DNA of 64,000 bases, from NCBI RefSeq assembly GCF_902489365.1, contig NZ_CABTZR010000003.1:11064-75063 (forward strand), given 5' to 3'. A program made the position numbers and the translations under genes. Source of the stretch: an uncultured Corynebacterium sp. Lineage in GTDB: Bacteria > Actinomycetota > Actinomycetes > Mycobacteriales > Mycobacteriaceae. Shown piece by piece: positions 52,425 through 61,400 of this stretch; within the stretch, counting starts at the first letter, position 1, and each line of letters begins with the position of its first letter. The notes beneath the pieces are model-generated. The model had not been told where the DNA came from. It saw only the letters and a list, made by a program, of their open reading frames with translations, and made no database searches.

Positions 52425-54164
52425 ATGACCGAATCCCCTGCCCAGGCCTCCTCCGCCTTTGAGTCGAAAGCCTGGCTCCAGTATTACCCTGAGTGGACTA
52501 AGCCCAATCTGGATTACGGTACCGAAACGCTCTTGGACTCCTACCGAGAAACCGTGGAAGAGCTTGGCGAAAGACCCGCCACGTGGTTCTTTGGCCACCA
52601 AATGACCTACCGCGAACTCGATACCCACGTGCGCGCCGCCGCGGCGGGCCTCAAGGCCTTCGGTATTCGCCCCGGTGACCGCGTCGCCGTAGCGCTCCCC
52701 AACTGCCCCCAGCACGTGGCGGTCTTCTACGCCATCTTGAAGCTCGGGGCGACCGTCGTGGAGCATAACCCGCTCTACACCGCGGCTGAGCTCGAGCCCC
52801 TATTCCAAGATCACGCCGCCCGCGTGGCCGTGGTCTGGGATAAGGCGAGCCCGGTCTTTGAGGAGCTGCGTGATACCACGCCGCTAGAAACGATCGTTAC
52901 GGTCAACATGATTGAGGCCATGCCGCGCCCCAAGCAGCTGCTACTGCGCTTGCCGCTTCCCATCATTAAGGACAAGCGCGCCGAACTTTCAGTTCCCGCC
53001 CCCAACACCGTTCCGTGGAGCACGCTCACTGGGCGCGCCATCGGCGGACAAGGCCAGAAGCTACAGGATGCCAAGGTCAACCGCGACGACACCGCGCTGA
53101 TCCTTTACACCTCCGGAACCACCGGCAGACCCAAGGGCGCGGAGCTAACCCACTCCAACCTGTACTGCAACATGAAGATGGCGGAAGCGTGGGTGCCCGA
53201 AATAGGCAAGAAGCCCGAGCGCATGCTCGCTGCCCTCCCCCTCTTCCATGTCTATGGACTCACCCTCATCGCCGCCCTCGGCGTACACATTGGCGGCGAG
53301 CTGGTCCTCACCCCCGCACCGAAAGTTCCTCTGCTGCTCGACATCATGAAGAAGCGCCGCCCCACTTGGATGCCGGGTGTGCCCACGATCTACTCCAAGG
53401 TCATGGAGGCAGCCAAGGAACAGAACATCGATCTCCACGGCATCGAAAACAGTCTATCGGGTGCAGCGGCATTGCCAGCGGACATCGTTGAGGAATGGGA
53501 AACACTCACCGGTGGCCTACTCGTGGAAGGCTACGGGCTCACGGAAACCTCGCCGATTGTCGCTGCAAACCCGCTCAACAAGAGCCGCCGCCCCGGCTAT
53601 ATCGGCATTCCCTTCCCGGATACCGAGGTGCGCATCGGCAACCCAGACAACCTCAGCGAGACCCAGCCGGATGGCACCGCGGGCGAGCTCCTCGTGCGCG
53701 GGCCGCAGGTATTCAAGGGTTATTTCAACATGCCAGAGGCCACCGAGCAGTCCTTCCACGATGGTTGGTACCGCACGGGCGATATGGCAATTATGGAGTC
53801 TGATGGCTTCATCAAGATCGTCTCCCGCATCAAGGAGATGATCATTACCGGCGGCTTCAATGTGTACCCGGCCGAGGTGGAAGACGTTATCCGCCAGCAC
53901 CCGGACGTCACCAACGTGGCCATCGTCGGCCGCCCGCGCGCGGACGGTTCCGAGGATGTCGTGGCCTGCATCATCCTGGAGGATGGCGCGGTGCTCGATC
54001 CGGAGGGGCTCAAGGACTACTGCCGCGAGCGCCTCACCCGCTACAAAGTTCCACGCACCTTCTACCACTTCGAGCAGCTCGCCTCCGACCAGCTGGGCAA
54101 GGTTCGCCGCCGCGAAGTGCAGAAGGATCTCTTGGAGCTACTCGGCAAAGAAGCTTCCGCCTAA
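52425..54164 (+). CDS. Long-chain fatty-acid-CoA ligase, second of a tandem pair
   Basis: 579 residues; the start follows AAGGAG, and TTATACT lies at about 52374, so it has its own promoter. Motifs: LYTSGTTGRPKGAELTHSNL, EGYGLTETSPIVAANPL, WYRTGDMAIMESDGFIKIVSRIKEMIITGGFNVYPAEVE, GKVRRREVQKD. A clear tandem duplicate of the preceding gene with divergence in the central substrate-pocket region. Its stop overlaps the YbjN gene by 4 bp. Confidence 0.88.
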   Translation: MTESPAQASSAFESKAWLQYYPEWTKPNLDYGTETLLDSYRETVEELGERPATWFFGHQMTYRELDTHVRAAAAGLKAFGIRPGDRVAVALPNCPQHVAVFYAILKLGATVVEHNPLYTAAELEPLFQDHAARVAVVWDKASPVFEELRDTTPLETIVTVNMIEAMPRPKQLLLRLPLPIIKDKRAELSVPAPNTVPWSTLTGRAIGGQGQKLQDAKVNRDDTALILYTSGTTGRPKGAELTHSNLYCNMKMAEAWVPEIGKKPERMLAALPLFHVYGLTLIAALGVHIGGELVLTPAPKVPLLLDIMKKRRPTWMPGVPTIYSKVMEAAKEQNIDLHGIENSLSGAAALPADIVEEWETLTGGLLVEGYGLTETSPIVAANPLNKSRRPGYIGIPFPDTEVRIGNPDNLSETQPDGTAGELLVRGPQVFKGYFNMPEATEQSFHDGWYRTGDMAIMESDGFIKIVSRIKEMIITGGFNVYPAEVEDVIRQHPDVTNVAIVGRPRADGSEDVVACIILEDGAVLDPEGLKDYCRERLTRYKVPRTFYHFEQLASDQLGKVRRREVQKDLLELLGKEASA

Positions 54165-55159
54165 GCCGCGCGGTCGATATAGCGCATCACGCGCGTGGGG
54201 TTGAAGGTTCGGTAGAACGCTTCACCAGCCCGGACAAGCTGGCTCACCAACGCACTAAGCTGCCAATCCAGCTGCTCATCGGTGTAGCCCCACTTCGTGG
54301 GAATGCGGGCCGTGGTCACCAAGACCAGGTCCTGCTCATCGCCGCCATCGAGGTTCACCACCTCGATGCGCGCGGAGTAGACATACTGATCATCGTTCAT
54401 AAACTCAGCCCAGCGCACGAGCGCATCTAGGTCGCACGCGCAGCGGCCGGAGGGGGTGACGAGGCTGAGCTCAATATCCCCGGAGCCATCGCGGGCAGAT
54501 TCAATGGTGATCGCGTGTTCATTGATGAGGATGCTCACGGCCCCATTCCGGTGGTCCACCACGTGAACGGGCGTGCCGATCATCGCCAGGCGCGTGGCGC
54601 GCTCATGCACTCGCCACATCCCCACCGCTGAAACCCCATAGGCCCCGCTGAAATAGTGGGGCGATACTGGCTTAAGCCCAGACCCCTTCCGTGGCTTGGA
54701 GGGCTCTTCCGGAAACTGCTCGTCCAGGCGCGCGAAGACCGCCGACATTTCGGCCGCATAGCCCGCGATAATGCTCTTGAGCTGAGCATTCGTGGCCGTC
54801 GACGGCAGATAGGGCGGCGCGAAGACCCGCAGGTGGGTATGCATGTCGGAGCTTCCACACGGCTCGGCCACAAGGTTGCCGGAGATGCCACCTCCGTTGA
54901 GATCATTGACCTCCATGCGCAAAGGCTGGCGGTCCGGGTCGAAGCGCACTGCACCGCCCCAATACCCAAGGACACAGAGGCCGCCCATCTCTTCGTTGAC
55001 GTCGATACTTAAGAATCCGCCCGCAATTTTGATGGTGGGCAAGCCGGTGGAGGAATCTTCCTCCAGCTTTCCGGCCAGCTTGGTCATAGTTTTGATAACT
55101 CGGCTTTTGCTGAGCCGTGCTGGTGTCTTAGTCGTTTTCTCTGGTGTTGATTGAGACAT
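54161..55159 (-). CDS. YbjN-domain protein
   Basis: 332 residues from the ATG at 55159 with CTAGGGGGG upstream. Two related halves: the first (about residues 45-150) and a second YbjN-like half (about 185-325) with WRVHERATRLAMIGTPVHVV, AVSILINEHAITIES, and TDEQLDWQLSALVSQLVRAGEAFYRTF. YbjN domains resemble type III secretion chaperones but their bacterial role is unknown. Convergent with fadD, divergent from fas. Confidence 0.65.
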   Translation of the reverse strand: MSQSTPEKTTKTPARLSKSRVIKTMTKLAGKLEEDSSTGLPTIKIAGGFLSIDVNEEMGGLCVLGYWGGAVRFDPDRQPLRMEVNDLNGGGISGNLVAEPCGSSDMHTHLRVFAPPYLPSTATNAQLKSIIAGYAAEMSAVFARLDEQFPEEPSKPRKGSGLKPVSPHYFSGAYGVSAVGMWRVHERATRLAMIGTPVHVVDHRNGAVSILINEHAITIESARDGSGDIELSLVTPSGRCACDLDALVRWAEFMNDDQYVYSARIEVVNLDGGDEQDLVLVTTARIPTKWGYTDEQLDWQLSALVSQLVRAGEAFYRTFNPTRVMRYIDRAA

Positions 55160-55460
55160 AGTCCCCCCTAGTTTTTCTTTTCTTTCACGCTGCGCGAGCC
55201 GATGCTGAGCCACCCCTGCTCCTCCCCGAGCCGCTGCAGTGAGCCCGAGGATACAAAAGGTTGGGCAACTTCGCGCGGCAAGCGCTAAGAAAGAGTGCCC
55301 CCACCACCAAACGTGAGAAAAACCTCACATTTTCCGCGCGGGAGACAGCTTTGCGTGAAAGCTTCGACTACGGTGGCACATCATGATTGTTCTGTAGGGC
55401 TAACTAATCCTGCCCACAGCTCTTCATAAAACCGTTCCCCATCAGCTCAAAAGAGGAAAG
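55160..55460. other. 301-bp gap with divergent promoters of the YbjN gene and fas
   Basis: No coding frame of note. Contains an inverted repeat GTGAG-N6-CTCAC at 55313-55328 flanked by A/T-rich bases, which could be an operator for fas, and a GAAAG-type ribosome-binding site just before the fas ATG. Transcript starts cannot be placed with confidence. Confidence 0.5.
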
Positions 55461-58400
55461 ATGCCTGTTACTATGCTGCATTCCATGCCCCGCCCGGCCG
55501 TACTCTTCGCCGGACAAGGCTCCGATTGGCAGGGTTTCATCACCACCGCCGCGCAGACTGCCGCCACCGCTGACTCCCTGCGCGAGACCCTCGCCCAGGC
55601 CCGCAGCCTCACCGGCCCGGCCGCACGCACCATTGCCTCCACGTGCCCTGGCGCACTTGAGCGCCTCGAGCAGCTCATTGATGGTTCCGTCGAGCCCAAC
55701 GCCCTCGACTCTCTGCCGGCAGTGTCCATCCCCGGCATCGTCCTCGGCCAGATTGCTGCCATCGAGCAGCTGCGTGATCTCGGCGTCGACGTCGACGAGC
55801 GCGCTGGGCATTCGCAGGGAAGCTTAGGCGCGATGGCCGTCGACAAGCCAGTAGAAGCCCTAGCCCTAGCCATCCTGATGGGCACCGCAGCCAGCGCGGT
55901 CAATGGCTCCGACCCGCGCTCCCAGATGCTGTCCATCCGGGGCCTGGAACGCAGCTTCGTCACTGAGCACCTACACGGCACCGCCGCCATCGCCGTGGTC
56001 AACGGCCGCCGCCATTTCGCGCTGTCTGGTGCCCCGGAGGACCTGGCTGCCACCCGCTCCGCCATCGACGAGGCCGTGAAGAGCTTCAACGCCGAGCTGG
56101 AGAAGCGCACCGTCGGCGGCGATGAGCTCAGCCCGCGCTTTGATGAGCTGCCCGTAGCGCTTCCCTTCCACAACGCGGTTCTCGCACCGGCAGCTGAGCG
56201 CACCGTAGACCTGGCTCAGAAGTGCGGCCTCGACGTGGATGAGGCCCGCACCCAGGCCGAGACCATCCTGGTCAACGAACACGACTGGCCGGCCACTCTG
56301 GCCGCGCTCAACTCCGAGCACCTCATCGTTCTCGACCGCGCCTTGGCGAACATCACCCGCCGCGTGGTGGAAGGCACGGGAGTCACGGTGGTCTCCGCCG
56401 CCACCCCGCAGGAGCTCGATGCGCTGGCGACGCCGGGCGCTGAACTGCCCAAGGCCCTGAACTACGCTGACTTCGCCCCGCGCACCATCGAGCTTCCAAA
56501 TGGCCGCACCTACACCCAGACCCGTTTCTCCGACCTCACGGGCCTGTCCCCCATCATGCTGGGCGGCATGACGCCCACCTCCGCTGATGGAGAGATCGTC
56601 GCCGCGGCGGCCAACGCCGGCCACTGGACGGAGATGGCCGGCGGCGGCATGTACTCCGATGAGGTCTTCCGCGCCCACCTGGCCACAATGGAGCAGCACC
56701 TGCGCCCTGGCCGCACGGCGCAGTTCAACACCATGTTCTTTGACCGCTTCCTGTGGAACCTGCACTTCGGCCAGGCGCGCATCGTACCCAAGGCGCGCGC
56801 GGCCGGTGCGGCTTTCAACGGCGTGTGCATCTCCGCCGGTATCCCGGAAGTAGAGGAAGCTGGAGAGCTGCTAGACCGCCTCCACGCCGACGGTTTCCCC
56901 TTCATCTCCTTCAAGCCCGGTACCGCAAAGCAAATCCGCGATGTCCTAGCCATCGCCACGGCCTACCCGGAGGATCGCATCATCATGCAGGTCGAGGACG
57001 GCCATGCCGGCGGCCACCACTCCTGGGTCAACCTGGATGACATGCTGCTGGATACCTATGCCGAAATCCGCCAGCACCCCAACGTCTACTTGGCAGTCGG
57101 CGGCGGCATCGCCTCCCCGGATCGCGCCACCTCCTATCTCACCGGTGAGTGGGCGAAGAAGCACGCTATGCCGGCGATGCCGGTCGACGCCGTCTTCCTC
57201 GGCACCGTCGCCATGGCCACCAAGGAGGCCAAGGCCACTGATTCCGTCAAGGACCTTCTGGTCAACACCGCCGGAATCAGCCCGGAGCAGAACGGCGGAT
57301 GGGTAGGCCGCGGCACCGGTGCGAACGGCGTGGCATCCTCGCAGTCCCACCTTTTGGCGGATATCCACGACCTCGATAACTCCTTCGCCGCGGCTTCTCG
57401 CCTGATTACTTCCCTGAGCATCGAGGAGTATCCGGCACACCGCCAGGACATCATCGACGCCCTGGCCAAGACCTGCAAGCCCTACTTCGGCGATGTCGAG
57501 TCCATGACCTACGCCGAGTGGATCGAGCGCTTTGTGAAGCTGGCCCACCCGTTTGTGGATCCGAGCTGGGATGACCGTTTTCTCGATCTCCTGCACCGCG
57601 TCGAAGCCCGCCTGAACCCGGCGGATCACGGCCAGATTGAAACCCTCTTCGCACGCCTTGACGACGTCCACGACGCCCCCGCAGCCGCAGCGAAGCTGCT
57701 GGAGGCTTACCCCGCCGCACGCACCACCGAGGTCTCGGCGCGCGATGCCGCCTGGTGGATTTCCCTGCACTACAAGCACGTCAAGCCCATGCCGTGGGTG
57801 CCGGCCCTGGACGGTGACCTGAAGTCCTGGTTCGGCAAGGACACCCTCTGGCAGGCGCAGGATGAGCGCTACACCGCTGACCAGGTGCGCATCATCCCCG
57901 GCCCCGTGGCCGTGGCGGGCATTACCAAGAAGAACGAGCCGGTTGCAGACCTGCTTGCGCGCTTTGAGCAGGCCACCACGGATACGCTGCTGGAGCAGGG
58001 AGTCAAGCCGCAGAAGGCTTTCTCTCGCCTGAACTCCGCCGCCGATGAAGCCGCGTTCCTGCGTACTTCTCCCACCCTGCTGTGGCACGGCCACCTCATG
58101 GCCAACCCGGCTTATGAGATGGATGAGAACGCCTTCGACCTGCGCCAGGATGCCGAGGGCAACTGGGAGATTGTTATCACGGCGGACTCCTACTGGGATG
58201 ACCTGCCGGAGGAGCAGCGCCCCTTCTACGTCCGCGAGGTCACCGTCCCTGTGGACCTGCCGGAGGATGTAGCCACGGGTGGCTCCCCGGTGGTCTCCGA
58301 GGAGCGCCTGCCCGACTCCGTCTTCACCCTCCTGGAGGGCCTGGCTGGTGTCGGCTCCACGGCGGAGCAGGGCGATGAGATTACGGAGATGCCCACCGTC

Positions 58401-61400
58401 GAGTCCGGCTACTCCTTCCACTTCCCTGCTTCGCTGCTCTCCGCACACAGCGCGGTGACCTGCGGCGATGCTGCAGCCGAGAAGGCCGGCACCCCCGACG
58501 TTCTGGTAGGCCCCTGCTGGCCGGCCATCTATGCCGCGCTCGGCTCTGGGCGCCTGGAGGATGGCTACCCGGTCATCGAAGGCTTGCTCAACGCGGTGCA
58601 CTTGGACCACGTCATCGACCTGCGCGTGCCGCTGGAGCAGCTTGCCGACGGCCGCCAGATCGACGTCACCTCCTCCTGCACCGCCATCGAGGAATCCGTC
58701 TCCGGACGCATCGTCACGGTGGAGCTCGAGCTCAAGGATCACGCTTCCGGTGACATCGTGGCCACGCAGATGCACCGCTTTGCCATCCGCGGCCGCGCCA
58801 CCGGCACTGCCGCGCCGAGCCAGGCACCGGAGTGGGGCGGCGGCAAGTCCGCCACCAAGGTGGTGCCGACGCCACGCTCCTTCGTCGACCGCGCCACCGT
58901 CACCGCCCCGCAGGACATGACGCCCTTCGCTCTGGTCTCCGGTGACTACAACCCGATTCACACGTCCTATAATGCGGCCCAGCTGGTTAACCTGCAGGCA
59001 CCGCTGGTGCACGGCATGTGGCTCTCGGCCGCTGCGCAGCAGGTGGCCGGGCGCCACGGCCGCGTGGTGGGCTGGACCTACTCCATGTACGGCATGGTGC
59101 AGCTGGGCGATGAGATCGAGGTCACCGTCGAGCGCGTCGGCCGCAAGGGCATCCACCAGGCACTCGAAGTCACCTGCCGCATCGACGGCGAAGTCGTCTC
59201 CCGCGGCCAAGCCCTGCTCGCCGCGCCGACCACGGCCTACGTCTACCCCGGCCAGGGCATCCAGGCCGAAGGCATGGGCAAGGGCGACCGCCAAGCTTCC
59301 CCAGCAGCGCGCGAGGCTTGGCGGCGCGCCGATGCGCATACCCGCGAGAACCTGGGCTTTAGCATCCAGAAGGTCATCGATGAGAACCCGACGCAGCTTT
59401 CCGTTCGCGGCACCACCTTCCGCCACCCGCAGGGCGTGCTGCACCTGACCCAGTTCACGCAGGTGGCCCTGGCCGTGGTGGCCTATGCCCAGACCGAGCG
59501 CCTGCGCGCCGAGGATGCCCTGGCCCCGACCTCCTACTTCGCCGGCCACTCCTTGGGCGAGTACACAGCGCTGGCCTCGCTGGCGAATATCTTCGACCTC
59601 GAGGGTGTCATCGACATCGTCTACTCCCGCGGCTCCGCCATGGGCAGCCTGGTTCCGCGCGATGCTGAAGGCAACTCCGAATACGCCATGGCGGCACTGC
59701 GCCCGAACATGGCTGGTATTGATGCCGACAGCGTCGACGCTTGGGTGGCTGAGGTCGCCGAGGCCACCGGCGAGTTCCTGGAGATTGTTAACTACAACAT
59801 CCGCGGCCAGCAGTACTCCATCGCCGGCACCAAGAAGGGGCTCAAGGCCCTGGTGGACAAGGCCAATGCCATCGCCCCGCGCGCAGCCGTCATGGTCCCG
59901 GGCATCGACGTTCCTTTCCACTCCCGCGTGCTGCGCGAGGGCGTTCCGGCCTTCGCGGAGAAGCTCGATGAGCTGCTGCCGCAGGAGTTGGATCTGGACG
60001 CCCTGGTAGGCCGCTATATCCCGAACCTGGTGGCCCGCCCCTTCGAGCTCACCCAGGACTTCGTCGACGCCGTGGCCCCGCTGGCGCCCTCCGGCAAGTT
60101 GGACGGGCTGAAGGTGGAGGACCTCTCCGAGCACGAGCTCGCCCGCCTGCTGCTCATCGAGCTGCTGTCCTGGCAGTTCGCTTCCCCGGTGCGCTGGATT
60201 GAGACCCAGGAGCTCCTCTTTGGCAAGGTCGATCAGATCATCGAGGTCGGCCTGGCTTCTTCCCCGACGCTGACCAACCTGGCCACCCGCTCGCTAGCCG
60301 TCGCCGGAATCCCGGAAGGCACCATCCGCGTGCTCAACGTGGAGCGCGACCAAGAGCAGGTCATGCTTGCCGACGTCTCCGAAGCCCCCGCCGCCGCACC
60401 GGCTGCGGAATCCGACGCCGAAGAGGCACCGCAGGCGAGCGAAGCACCAACCGAGACTCCGGCTGAGGCAGCGCCGACTGCACCGACTCCTGCACCTACC
60501 GCCGCAACTGCGAGCGACGCCCCCGAGCTGCGCTTCGGTGCGGCGGAGGCCATCATGGTGCTCTTCGCCTTCCAGAACAAGATTCGCGTGGACCAGATCG
60601 CGGACTCCGACACCGTGGAGGAGCTGACCAACGGCGTGTCCTCGCGCCGCAACCAGCTGCTCATGGACATGTCCGCGGAAATCGGCGTGCCGGCCATCGA
60701 TGGCGCCGCCGATGCCGACGTGGCCACGCTGCGCGAGAAGGTCGCCACCGCCGCCCCGGGCTACTCCGCGTTCGGCCCGGTGCTGGGTGAGGCCGTCGGC
60801 GCGCGCCTGCGCCAGCTCTTCGGAGCCGCGGGCCTCAAGCCCACCGCCGTGGCGGACTACGTCACCGGCACCTGGGGACTGCCCGAATCCTGGGTTTCCC
60901 ACGTCGAGGCGGAGATCCTGCTTGGCTCCCGCGAGGAGGACTCCGTGCGCGGCGGCTCGCTGAGCACCGTGCCGGCGAGCGCCACCTCGAAGTCCGCAGC
61001 GCACGAGCTGATCGACGCCGCCGTCCAGGCCGTCGCCGCTACCCACGGTGCGTCCGTATCCAAGGGCGCTGCCGCAGGTGGTGCAGGTGGCGGTGCCGTG
61101 GTCGACTCCGCTGCTTTGGATGCTTTCGCCGAGACCGTCACCGGTGAAAGCGGCGTGCTGGCTACTGTCGCCCGCCAGGTTCTCTCCCAGCTGGGCTTGG
61201 ACTCCGAGCCGGAGCTCATCGAGGCCCCGGATACCACCGTCATCGATGCCGTCGAGGCAGAGCTCGGCTCCGGTTGGCTCAAGTCCGTCACGCCGTCCTT
61301 CGATACGAACAAGGCCGTGCTTTTCGACGACTCCTGGGCCATCGCCCGCGAGCGCCTCGCCCGCCTGGCACTGGGCCAGGCCGAGTACCCGGTGGACAGC

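Noticed and set aside
56946..60134. Open minus-strand frame of 1062 codons opposite fas
   Set aside because: It mirrors the fas reading frame in a GC-rich gene, has no recognisable domain and a composition of His/Gly/Val/Leu typical of antisense frames. The fas frame shows clear domains across the same bases.
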